Part shown: in pieces, positions 44,781 through 53,583 of the stretch
Layout of the letters: the number at the start of each line of letters is the position of its first letter
Position numbering within the stretch: the first letter of the stretch is position 1
Translations under genes and position numbers: made by a program
Source of the DNA: Suillus spraguei
Taxonomy: Eukaryota > Basidiomycota > Agaricomycetes > Boletales > Suillaceae
NCBI GenBank assembly: GCA_016800925.1
Contig: JABCPU010000039.1
Span: forward strand, 62,001 to 126,000
Length of the DNA: 64,000 bases
Direction of reading: 5' to 3'
The notes under the pieces: generated by a model
Seen by the model: only the letters and a program-made list of their open reading frames with translations
Database searches by the model: none
Told to the model about the DNA's origin: nothing

Positions 44781-46007
44781 TTAAGTGGTACTTCTTCCTT
44801 CAAAGGCTTGGTTTAAGATGTCGTAGATGAGATGAATTTGTTCATCCCTCTGAACCATCCCAGGTCTTTGCTCTCGTAAGCTGTCAACCTCCTGTGCTAT
44901 CAGGTCTTCCTGAAGCTCCTTTGGTAGGGTACCCAGCGGAGGGACAGGGAAAGAGGACAAAGGCTGTGGAGGACGTGTCAGGGTGTTTGAGGGTGGGTTG
45001 CCGCTCAAAAGATGGTATGCGCGTAACAGTGATGACATCGCAATGAACGATCCAGTCCGGCCTATGCCAGCGGAGCAGTTGACCATGATAGGAGGATCCG
45101 GGTCTGGCTCCGGAGATGATGAAAGTGAAGAGGTATCATTGTTGATACGAGCCACAAGACGAACGAAAGCAAGAAGACTAGCTCGGTCTTCATCCTCAGG
45201 AACTCCATGGTCCGGCCACGCAGCATACAGCAGATGTGTGAATACCACAGCATCCTGTGGATTTGTCGAGGTAACAGGAATGATGGAGACCTTGCTCTGT
45301 ACACAGCAGGCTTCATTTATTCGCTTGCTCTCCAGTAATGTCACCTTCAGTACAGGTGCGTCGCTTGTCGGATCTGGCTTCGACAGCATCGATTGTCCAG
45401 GAGTAGAGGGAAAATAGACATGAGCTTTTTGTCGTCCTCTCTCTATATTCTGTGTGAGCTGAACGATAGTCCGCACGCGACTAGGAGAAGGAGAATTGAG
45501 AGATGCTGGAGGAGTAGAAATCGGTTGCATGATGACGCTGAGGAACACATGTGCTGTGGACGGAAGGGGCGCTTGGGTAGCAATCCATAACTTCCCGCCA
45601 TACAGCTCCCGTACCCAGCTTGCATTGAAATATCTTCCCTTGCTGCCCTCGGCTCCGACGCTGCAGTGACTGCCCTTCAGATCGCCTACAACAACGCGCG
45701 TCCGATCATATGGTGCAATATTGGAGTACCGATTAGCGACTATATTGTCTGGATGATGGGCTATCATGATGGAATAGTGTACAACTGGATCGATCTTTCC
45801 AAGCGCGAAAGCTAATGCTTGCTGCCCGCGCGCAAGAAGCGAAGTAGAAGGAGAATGTGGTTCTGCTACGAGAGATTGAGACCGCGTGTGATCGCGAGTA
45901 TATTCTCGTTCAGACAGAATAGAGCAAACAGTTTCGGTTATAAAGCGAGAATCATTTGCCAATGCTCTGGAAAGCCAAGCGGGTATTTGTGTTGATGTTG
46001 CAGCCAT
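44781..46007 (-). CDS. Protein tyrosine phosphatase, Ptp1/Pyp1-like
   Basis: An intronless classical PTP of 408 residues that removes phosphate from tyrosine in signalling proteins. Visible motifs in order: NRYSNIAPYDRTRVVV, KGRYFNASWVRELYGGKLWI, ATQAPLPSTAHVF, the WPD loop AAWPDHGVPEDEDRA, the P-loop VNCSAGIGRTGSFIAMSSLL and the Q-loop region EQRPGMVQRDEQ. The catalytic Cys, Arg, Asp and Gln are all present. The His that normally precedes the catalytic Cys (HCSAGxGRTG) is Asn here; the Cys codon is at 45075-45077 on the complementary strand. The gene is divergent to the NR2C2AP-like gene, with 134 bases between start codons. Confidence 0.93.
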   Translation of the reverse strand: MAATSTQIPAWLSRALANDSRFITETVCSILSEREYTRDHTRSQSLVAEPHSPSTSLLARGQQALAFALGKIDPVVHYSIMIAHHPDNIVANRYSNIAPYDRTRVVVGDLKGSHCSVGAEGSKGRYFNASWVRELYGGKLWIATQAPLPSTAHVFLSVIMQPISTPPASLNSPSPSRVRTIVQLTQNIERGRQKAHVYFPSTPGQSMLSKPDPTSDAPVLKVTLLESKRINEACCVQSKVSIIPVTSTNPQDAVVFTHLLYAAWPDHGVPEDEDRASLLAFVRLVARINNDTSSLSSSPEPDPDPPIMVNCSAGIGRTGSFIAMSSLLRAYHLLSGNPPSNTLTRPPQPLSSFPVPPLGTLPKELQEDLIAQEVDSLREQRPGMVQRDEQIHLIYDILNQAFEGRSTT

Positions 46008-46141
46008 TGAAAAAGATGAAAGGTAAGGCGAAGCTTTTGAGGGATTTGGTACCTTCCTGTGCGTGAGAATAAACTGCTAGTTCGGTTTGAAGTTGTCGCG
46101 CCTGTTCTAATGACAGCAGTTTGCTCCAGTCATGATGAGCA

Positions 46142-46700
46142 ATGATGGATAACAGCTATGTATCATTGATATCAACTAATCCACAGGATGTCAAGTCAGT
46201 GATTATTTTGCAGAGCAAAAATCCAGTCCTCACAGCTTTGGCTACTAGAGTTAGTTCCACATTGGAAAAATCCACAGGAAAGAAACACTTGACAGACAAT
46301 AACCCAGAAACATGTTGGACATCGCGACAGGTATAACAATGTCCTCTTGTTCGGAGATCTCACTGACCTCGGAGATGGGTAGGGTCCCGGGCAGTATATC
46401 CATCTAACGTTCGAAAGGCCAGCAATACCCAAGCGCATCACCATCATTTTCCAAGGCGGATTTGTCGGAACCAAATGTAAAGTTGAGGTCTCAGAGTCAT
46501 CGGATAGACCTGAATGGCAGACATGGACATATGTCCACCCTGAGGACGCGAACAGACGTCAAACTTTCGACTTGATAACCCATAGAGACGGATTGCCAAG
46601 GGAGGGGATTCAGAGCATGAAACTCGTCTTCGAGGAGAGTTCTGATTTTTACGGTAGAATCACAATCTACGAGTTGAAGGTTGAAGGTCTCTTGCTCTGA
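46142..46700 (+). CDS. NR2C2AP-like galactose-binding-fold protein
   Basis: A small protein of 168 residues, similar in order and length to animal nuclear receptor 2C2-associated protein, a single discoidin-like beta-sandwich domain. Exons 46142-46330 and 46383-46700. Motifs: RVSSTLEKSTGKKHLTDNN, ETCWTSRQGPGQYIHLTFER, KRITIIFQGGFVGTKCKVEV, YVHPEDANRRQTFDL and MKLVFEESSDFYGRITIYEL, ending KVEGLLL. No catalytic residues are expected. The same fold occurs in APC10/DOC1, but the length and the ETCW, FQGGF and FEE-DFYGR motifs fit NR2C2AP better. Its cellular role in fungi is not known to me. Confidence 0.85.
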
Positions 46701-47329
46701 AATGACGAAGAGCTGCCCTGGCAGGTTTGACAATATTCAAAAGCTCGCTGCTATGTTGCTTGAGTGGGTCTGTGTGTACCAAGAAATTTGCGCTCAAAGG
46801 CAAAAAACGGTATTACGTACTGTGACGTACAGTCACGATTCGGAGAATTTCGGACTGAGTCGACCATTCCTGCGAAGTACTGCTGCAGTGCTTGCGGCAC
46901 TTCCAGAATCCAAACAGTGTACTGCTAGTCACTGGAACCTCCCAATCCTCATCCTCCAAACGAGCCATATACTTGAGCATACACGGATTCCTTATATTCA
47001 TATTCACACCCACAGTCAGATGGTCACTTGTGTGGAAGAACACTGTATACAGAGGGATTAGACTACAATCTTTCACATCAAATTGTAGTCTAATCCCTCT
47101 GCATACAATGTTATTTTATTTCTTCCGCATGAGTGACTGCGCAGTCGCGGGCATCATCTCGAGATGCAGTGAGTGCGATCTTTCTTCGCTTTCTCAGTCC
47201 TCCATGATTTTAAAACACAAGTAGCTGAACTGCACCATTTTGTGCCTTCTGTTATCTTGTATCTTTTGTTCTGATATGGTGGTGTTCCTCTCTTATCATT
47301 TCCTATCTGCTTTCTTATCCAAGATCTAC
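46701..47329. other. Intergenic region carrying a long inverted repeat
   Basis: No gene supported. Overlapping open frames on both strands (46813-47076 minus, 46892-47224 plus) are two arms of an inverted repeat read in both directions, which explains why their translations resemble each other (DCSLIPLYTVFF and NCSLIPLHTMLF). Confidence 0.45.
47018..47140. repeat. Imperfect long inverted repeat
   Basis: Core arms at about 47045-47069 and 47080-47106 are nearly perfect (AGAGGGATTAGACTACAAT against ATTGTAGTCTAATCCCTCT). Pairing continues, with a seven-to-eight-base insertion, out to about 47018 and 47140 (GTCACTTGTGTGGAAGAA against TTCTTCCGCATGAGTGAC). It resembles a small hairpin element or an inverted duplication. 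Confidence 0.75.
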
Positions 47330-48545
47330 AGTGAGCCGCGAATGATTTTGAGGGGAAATATTACTTAATTCATGTTTGACAGAGTACCGCTGCGTTTGAT
47401 GTACTATGGTATACCACAAACGCTTGCGTGTCCTCGAATATCACTTTCTGCCACTATAACGCTGTTTTGTAACCAGCTATTTTCTGTGTAGGCTGCCTCA
47501 TCCAATCCAGACTTCCGGACTCAGGCCTCGCCAGGAGTGTATTGATGTCGCTTCTGTGCCGTGTTCACGAGTCGTAGTGATGCGAATCAATGCCCGAGAC
47601 GGCTTTCTAACGATGCAGGAGTTTTCCCCGGAGTCGTTCTTCCGGGCCAATCAGGCTTATTTTGCATTTGGTTGTTAGTCTTCACAATCACGTATGTATA
47701 CAGGCGCTAAAAGCGATTGGTTGCAGGCTCTCAGTGCGGCAAGGACACATTTGAGACAGTCGACCAATGTTGCAAGACTGTGACTACCTCCAATTTGAAG
47801 ATAGGAAAGTGAAATTACGGTCAGTTCTGTTTTGATTGAGGAGTCAAGTTCCACCAGAATGTATAGCAGGATGTTGCGATGTATTAATCAAGAAACGTAA
47901 TGTAAGTGCGAGTACCCACAAGGAAGTACACTATGAATCTTGTCCATGACGCTTGTCGCCTGAGTCTTTCCTTAAATCATGCGTTTAGAAGGTGATACGA
48001 GAGGTGTACATCAAGTTTTGCATCGTCCATAGCAGGTCCGACTGCTTGGGTTCGTTCTGCATTGCTGTTATTGACCAGTTCACCAATATGCTATTTCTTT
48101 CGAAGCACTGATGTAACTCGCAGATCTCATCACTAATGCGAATTGGCCTTGGATCTACGATTATCAAACTGTTTGCAGAGGTAAAAACTTAAGTCGTGGA
48201 GCTCCAATCGGATCGTTGACCTCAGGAGGGCACATATTCAAAGCGCATCCACAATGCCCGTCTTCACATTAAGGACTCGCCACAAGAATGATCAAAGTAT
48301 GGATACAAAGCTGAACGTATCAAGCAAAATGACCATCGTCCCATTTTAGCGAATACGATGGTCCACAGGAAATCTTCCCTGAAAGGGAGGTCCCCACAGT
48401 GAAAACACAATTCGAGGACACTTTCAAAGCGGCGCGTGATAACCGTATAAATATTGTTTCGATGGCCTTCATTCTCTATCACTCACCAACTGCACCTGCT
48501 GCCACTGCGAACGACACCTACCCGTTCTAATTACTTTTTTTACAG
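47330..48545 (+). repeat. Duplicated upstream block, copy 2 (leader of zinc-finger gene 2)
   Basis: Second copy of the block at 10800-12254, in the same order but diverged (GACTTCCGGACTCAGGCC, GACCAATGTTGCAAGAC, GCGTTTAGAAG, TTGACCTCAGGAG, CCGTATAAA). The duplication therefore reached more than 1 kb upstream of the gene. No coding segment is conserved in it. Confidence 0.7.
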
Positions 48546-49662
48546 ATGATCCAATCCACCCCTTACCCCTCCCCACAACACCCATCCGTGCCCCCCCTGT
48601 ACCATCAACCTTTCCCATTGAGTGCTCTTCCAAGAGCCGTCATACCCTACGCTCCACCCGCACCGCATCAAGGATACCTCCACCAGTATCATGGACCCGG
48701 GCTTGCAACGGGCTCTGCTTCCTCGTCACTCCCTCAAGCACCAAGTTTTTTGGTCGGTCAGAAGCGCATCGCGGAGAGCCTCCAAGACCGCGACGTCAAG
48801 CTAACAGGGACAAGCTGCAACGGAATCCAGAACGATCCGTTATTTGTAAGTCTTCTTTTAATCTTGTGAGATTGCATTCTTAATCCTTGGGCCAGAAACC
48901 CGTGTTGAATCGATGTGGTCAACCCGAGGGGACATTCAAGTGCTCCAAGGACGGCATGATACTCCATCCTGCAAGCTATCTTAAGCATATAAACACACAA
49001 AAACACCTGGGCTTTAAACTAGAGAAATTTAAATGCCCTGGTTGTTCCAAATCGTGCGTATCGCGACTCTTAAAATAAACTTGTCTCATGATTAATATAT
49101 TGTGATTAGTTATACCCGACGTGATACCTGCAGGAGACATTGGGACAACGGTTGTGGAAAGCTAGCACCTGAGGGTTCTCGGCTATCATACTCAGCCGCT
49201 TGCGAAGCTGAAGCTTCCATGAGTTTCGATTCTGCACCCGCAGAGGTCGACGATTCTTTGACGGCCAATCAGATACAGAACCCACCCGTGCTTCCCCCAT
49301 CCGAAACACGAGAGATTACACTCGCGGAGGTCCACGGAGATGCTGACTTTTGGAAGTGGATTAATGAAAAGGAAGACTTTGTGGATCCTGTCCTTCCCAT
49401 CTCCGAGCCTCCGTCCTATCGGTTGCCAGAGACTATACTCGCAGAGGCCACCGAGGACCCAGGTGTTTGGGGCTTCATTAATAAGATGGAGGATTTCGTA
49501 GATCCCGAACTTCCTCTCTGCAAGTCTCCCACAGGCCTCGCTGAAGACCCAGGCTTTTGCCAATTTCCGATCAGGACCCTTTTGATATGTTGTTGGCTGC
49601 ACCAACGATCTCCCTCTGAATTAGCACCTCTCTCTTCCATCGATCATGAGATGGAGCTCTAA
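48546..49662 (+). CDS. Proline-rich C2HC zinc-finger protein, copy 2
   Basis: Paralogue of the gene at 12255, about 336 residues. Exons 48546-48845, 48896-49053 and 49110-49662, with introns at the same places and with similar sequence. Compared with copy 1 the Pro-rich N-terminus is about 90 residues shorter. Fingers: GTFKCSKDGMILHPASYLKH and, across the second intron, KFKCPGCSKSYTRRDTCRRH followed by WDNGCGK (C-x2-C-x12-H-x4-C). The C-terminal part carries an imperfect repeat of an acidic motif: ADFWKWINEKEDFVDPVLP, PGVWGFINKMEDFVDPELP and a partial third. Copy 1 instead has one acidic stretch. The frame is open and splice sites are good, so both copies may be functional but diverging. Confidence 0.8.
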
Positions 49663-50206
49663 TATTTCACTTCCTTATTAACTGTCCAGTATCCTATCTA
49701 TATTTAGCTCCTCGTTGTCGCCTGTTCATACACAGCACCACGCACTCTTTTCATACTTTATGGCATATAGCGCATTACTTACCCCTTGATGATTCTTACC
49801 ACTACTATTATTGTGATTATCATCATTAAGATGAAATGCACACATTCCTTATATATAAGTGCTGGAAGATCTAAGGAACGAGCAAGCAGGCGAGGTGAAA
49901 CGATTTGTGTCATCGTACTCCCGGAGAGTCCGTTCAGAAGGCGGGACTCAGAACTCAGAACTTGGACTTGACAAGTTGTGGCATAAGATCTTATTATTCC
50001 ATATTCAAATGGAGATTCAGATGAGGCTCAACCAAATAGCATAGCAGCCTACAACACGAAGTAACACGAAGCAGACCCACAATTCATATTTGGCTCGAAG
50101 CTGGATTCTATGAAGGTGTGACACAGTATAGCTAACTATGCCGAACGTGCCGGCCAGCAGCTGATGCATTTACACCCGCATAATGTACAGAGAGAACTAA
50201 TGTAAA
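49663..50206. repeat. 3' flank of zinc-finger gene 2 with dispersed repeat
   Basis: Bases about 49840-50060 match 52420-52680 closely (AAATGCACACATTCCTT, GAAACGATTTGTGTCATCGTACTC, GAGGCTCAACCAAATAGCATAGC) and more distantly 13655-13960. No gene is seen. Confidence 0.6.
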
Positions 50207-51960
50207 CTATGTATGTATTATGAAGGCCTCTGGTACAACCAAATGCAAGAGGACCCACCACAGGGAATAGGACACTTCACTGGGAGCTCTAAATAGCGGT
50301 AGTAGTGAGTTTAACGATACGAATATTGGGGCTATACATGACGGTTGCCCCGAGTATGCCGCAAGACAAGTATGTTTGTTAGCGTGGGCAACAAAGGAAT
50401 CATAACGCTGAAAAACTTTTGAGCATCCTGTGTCGCTGCACATCCATCTTACGCCGAAATGAGCAGAGAGAGTATGCCATGGCATGGCACTCGCTCGCAT
50501 CTGCCTATTGCAACCTGACCAAGTGCAAGTAATTGCCCTGTCTCCGCCAGTTCGAGCGTCCCCATGCCGCTGCCGTCCGTGAAGCATAATAGAGTGTATA
50601 TCCGCTTTAACCCAGAGATCACATGGACGGTCCTCGCGATTACATGCACCGGCGTGTATAGAGCTGCCTATGAGATCTTCTTCGTCGATGAGAAGACCAT
50701 CACCGAAGTCAGCCCAAGAGCGTCCAGCCTGTTGGATTAGTATAGACATTGGAGGGAAGTAGTCAGCACTGCTGGATGCATCGTAAAAGAGTAGTACAGT
50801 GGACTTACCTAAGTTGAGTACTTCAGCTGCTGAAGGTCGAAATTCGGGCTTGCGTAGCAGACACCTTTGTATGATGTCCCAATCTGAGTCTATTATTGCA
50901 GGACGGCCGTCGGGGCGCTGCAGCCCATGACCTTCGTATATCATATAAATGATACGCGATTCCGGCCTGATCTCAGACCAAGGGAGCCGACCAGAGAAAA
51001 TCTATTTAATGAGTCACCGGGCAGACATTTCGTGACCAAACTACCAACTTAATTGAAGCATTACACAGCCCAAAGAGTATATGTCAGTTTTTTCCAGAGG
51101 CAGGTCAATGACATCGTCTGATAAGATGAGCTCTGGTGCTGCATAGCGGATTGCGCCTGGATGTATGGACGTCGCAACCAAATCCGACTGGCCGAGAACG
51201 GGTCGGACAATAGTGGAAAGACCAAAATCAATTAACTTTGCACAGCCTCTCTCATCAATTACCTGTAAGTTCGAAATTAGTTGTTATTGATGCCTCAACT
51301 AGGCTCACTCCTGTCATATCCCCGTGCACAACGTGTACCGAATGCACTGTACCAAAGGTAGGTCGCCACTCAGTTTTCAAACACCCCGAGAAAATATATG
51401 AAACTAACAATAACATAGTCCAGCACTGACATCCTTTACCTTGCAGCTTCGAGTGAGTCTTGAGAAGTGAATTGAGAATCCTGCTCACCATACGTAAACG
51501 GTCCAGCTCTGTGAGATCATTGTGGTTAGATGCTATGTAGGCATCCAAAGTGCCGTTCGTAATCCACGGAGTTACTAAGCAGTGGCATCCGTCACTGTAC
51601 CTAATAACGGTACGATATTGTTATGGCGTAGCATCTTCAAGATGTCAATTTCTCGACTGATTTTCTGGCATTCCAAAGTAACACAAGTTAATAAACTCAT
51701 CTAGTTCTCCCTGTGTGACATTCACCCTGTTGATTCGCTCCAAATCATAATCCCTTGGAAATCTGAAAGCCTTGACCGCAACCTTACCTATCGATCAATC
51801 AGCATGAGCCAGCGCATGGCAAAGATAGACTAACGCAGGTCGAAATGCCACTGTTTGCCTGGTAATTGCATTTCCAGACATCGCCAAATGCACCTCCAGT
51901 AACGTAGTCTTGGCTTGCTCGAGTAATAAAGGGTGTCAAATCATCCGGCAAGTCTTCCAT
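50207..51960 (-). CDS. Protein kinase (TKL-like) with C-terminal C2H2 zinc finger
   Basis: The kinase domain starts after MEDLPDDLTPFITRASQDY, with the glycine loop VTGGAFGDVWKC, VAVKAFRFPRDYDLERIN, ILKMLRHNNIVPLL, VTNGTLDAYIASNHNDL-type hinge, HGDMTG at the catalytic loop, AKLIDFGLSTIV (DFG), RYAAPELILSDDVI (APE), TDIYSLGCVMLQ and WDIIQRCLLRKPEFRPSAAE. After an intron (GTAAGT near 50811 to CAACAG near 50735) a second part follows in the same frame, with a zinc-finger pair ITCTWSGCNRQM and WMCSDTGCSKVF, each with His spaced as in C2H2 fingers (VAHANKH). At least six introns are required. The likely splice after HGDMTG leads to VIDERGCAKL, which leaves out the Asn normally found in the catalytic loop. 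Coding-like sequence at 51961-52235 may be further N-terminal exons; the true start was not located. Confidence 0.72.
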
Positions 51961-52235
51961 TCTACACAGTAAGTTCAGTAAAGCCAAAGATAAGTACTAG
52001 GTTGCACCGAGCACAGTGTGACCATGTGCGGTTATCCATACTTGCTTCTTGCGCACACATAGTCGAGAGCCCTGTAATTCGGGGACTTCTGATACGGTCA
52101 GTCGGAGTTTCAACAATACACCGTAAGGCTCCAAGACTGCAATTTAATTTTTTCGACGCGTTCTTCATCAGCTCGAATGGCGCCGAACTTCGTCAGCAGA
52201 GACTGTTCTTGTAAAGCGTGCAATAGGTCTATTTC
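51961..52235 (-). other. Possible N-terminal exons of the kinase gene
   Basis: Minus-strand reading TEIDLLHALQEQSLLTKFG, then AIRADEERVEKIKLQSW, is helical and free of stops, bounded by an AG before and a GTGTAT after, so it looks like an exon. I could not join it in frame to the kinase domain with confidence. Confidence 0.35.
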
Positions 52236-52767
52236 TGTCAAGGATTTCGTACAGTATATACCTATCTACAATATAAGTACATATAAGCACGAACTTCTAA
52301 CCACCGCAGATAGTGTCCACCACGTTGTATTCTGGCTCAATGTTGATCAGACCCATCCTGCCTCAATGCTAGCATGGACCATGTATATGTAGAGCCGAGT
52401 GAAGGGATATCTTTGTTGGGGTGAAATGCACACATTCCTTGTATATACCACTTACGTTTTGGTACATCTAAAGAACAAGCGGGCATGTGAGGTGAAACGA
52501 TTTGTGTCATCGTACTCCGAGTCCGTTCAAAAGGTGGGACTCAAAACTCGATATTACTATTCAAACTTGCAAGACTCAATTGATAGAAATTCAGATCTCA
52601 GAATTCCAAGTGTAAATCAATACATGATAGGTATGAGGCTCAACCAAATAGCATAGCGGCCTACAACGCGAGGTAAACTATTCAACACGGAGCGGACCCA
52701 CAATTCGCTCAACATGATGAAGTCCCTACAGCGGAGGCCAGCGATGCAGTCATGGAAGGCCGTCCTA
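52236..52767. repeat. Dispersed repeat, third copy, and 3' flank of the secreted protein gene
   Basis: Bases 52420-52760 are the third copy of the repeat seen at 49840 and 13655; the part around 52700-52750 matches 13905-13960 (GAGCGGACC, GAAGTCCCT, GGAGGCCA). No gene seen. Confidence 0.55.
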
Positions 52768-53583
52768 TTACTTGCGATGGGTCCTCTTGCCTTTGGTTGT
52801 ACCAGAGGCCTTCGAGGACACGCCGGATACAAGGGAGGTAGGTGGCGATACTGGGAGGGAATGAATCGGGACGGGCACCGATACAGGGAGAGAAGGCTCT
52901 GGGATAGGTAGTGATACTGGGAGAGAAGGATTTGGGGTGGGCAGCGATACTGGTAGAGACGGAACCACAGCAAGAGCAGGCTTCCCTGAGGCGCTGGTCG
53001 AAGATGCACGCACTGAACCGGAAGCGTTGATCGATGAGGCATGTGCCGAGCCTGAAGACGATGGTGCAGATGCTAAGGTTGTATCACGACGGTGAATGGG
53101 GCGTCCATGACCCTGGTGCCCATCAGCCTGCTGATGAGTAGCCGACGCAGAGGAGGAGGCGGTTGACGCGTGAGAATGGGAGGCAATCGAGTTTGACTGA
53201 ACAGGTGACGAGGAAGAGTAAGAACTACCGACGCCGACCGCTTCTACTGCGCCTCGTGGAATTGGCAAAGCTGGAGTTTGCAGAGGTGGCGGATGGGGCA
53301 GGACAGCGGTCAGACTCTGTACACTGTCAATCGCGGCTTGTGCTGATTGCGTTGCTGCTGTTGGATTGAGTGAGCCAAGGATGGACGAGAGGATACCAAG
53401 CAAGGCAGAGAGGAGGTCGTCGGTCCTATGCACCTCTGCTGTATGGGGAAAGTGATCAGAGAATGTTTGTACATGATGTACAGGAGGGAGCTCACTATGA
53501 CGTAGTGTTGCATTTGGATTGGAGACGCTGACGGGTAAGCCTGGACACCCCTGAAAGCAAGAGAGCAAGTGAGAACGAGACAA
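52768..53583 (-). CDS. Ser/Pro-rich repeat protein, probably secreted
   Basis: A 271-residue frame, low-complexity and rich in Ser, Pro and Ala. The C-terminal part has at least four imperfect copies of a short motif, SLPVSLPTPNP, SLPVSLPIPEP, SLPVSVPVPIH and SLPVSPPTS, and ends in a basic KGKRTHRK. A Met at 53611 in another frame opens a good signal peptide, MRFLSLYIVFVSFSLALLLS, with a TATA-like ATATAAAG about 100 bases further up, but it is one base out of frame with the long body. Either one base is missing here, or an unusually short intron lies near 53575, or translation starts at 53583. A cell-wall or surface protein is the best guess; no domain is recognised. Confidence 0.55.
   Translation of the reverse strand: MSRSHLLSCFQGCPGLPVSVSNPNATLRHSELPPVHHVQTFSDHFPHTAEVHRTDDLLSALLGILSSILGSLNPTAATQSAQAAIDSVQSLTAVLPHPPPLQTPALPIPRGAVEAVGVGSSYSSSSPVQSNSIASHSHASTASSSASATHQQADGHQGHGRPIHRRDTTLASAPSSSGSAHASSINASGSVRASSTSASGKPALAVVPSLPVSLPTPNPSLPVSLPIPEPSLPVSVPVPIHSLPVSPPTSLVSGVSSKASGTTKGKRTHRK

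Noticed and set aside
46142..46700. Calling the small galactose-binding-fold protein APC10/DOC1
   Set aside because: The fold is related, but length and motif order fit NR2C2AP better, and the APC10 C-terminal IR tail is absent.
46813..47224. Two similar open frames on opposite strands taken as a gene pair
   Set aside because: Their similarity is explained by the inverted repeat at 47018-47140.
53163..53369. Open frame antisense to the secreted repeat protein
   Set aside because: Shadow of low-complexity coding sequence.
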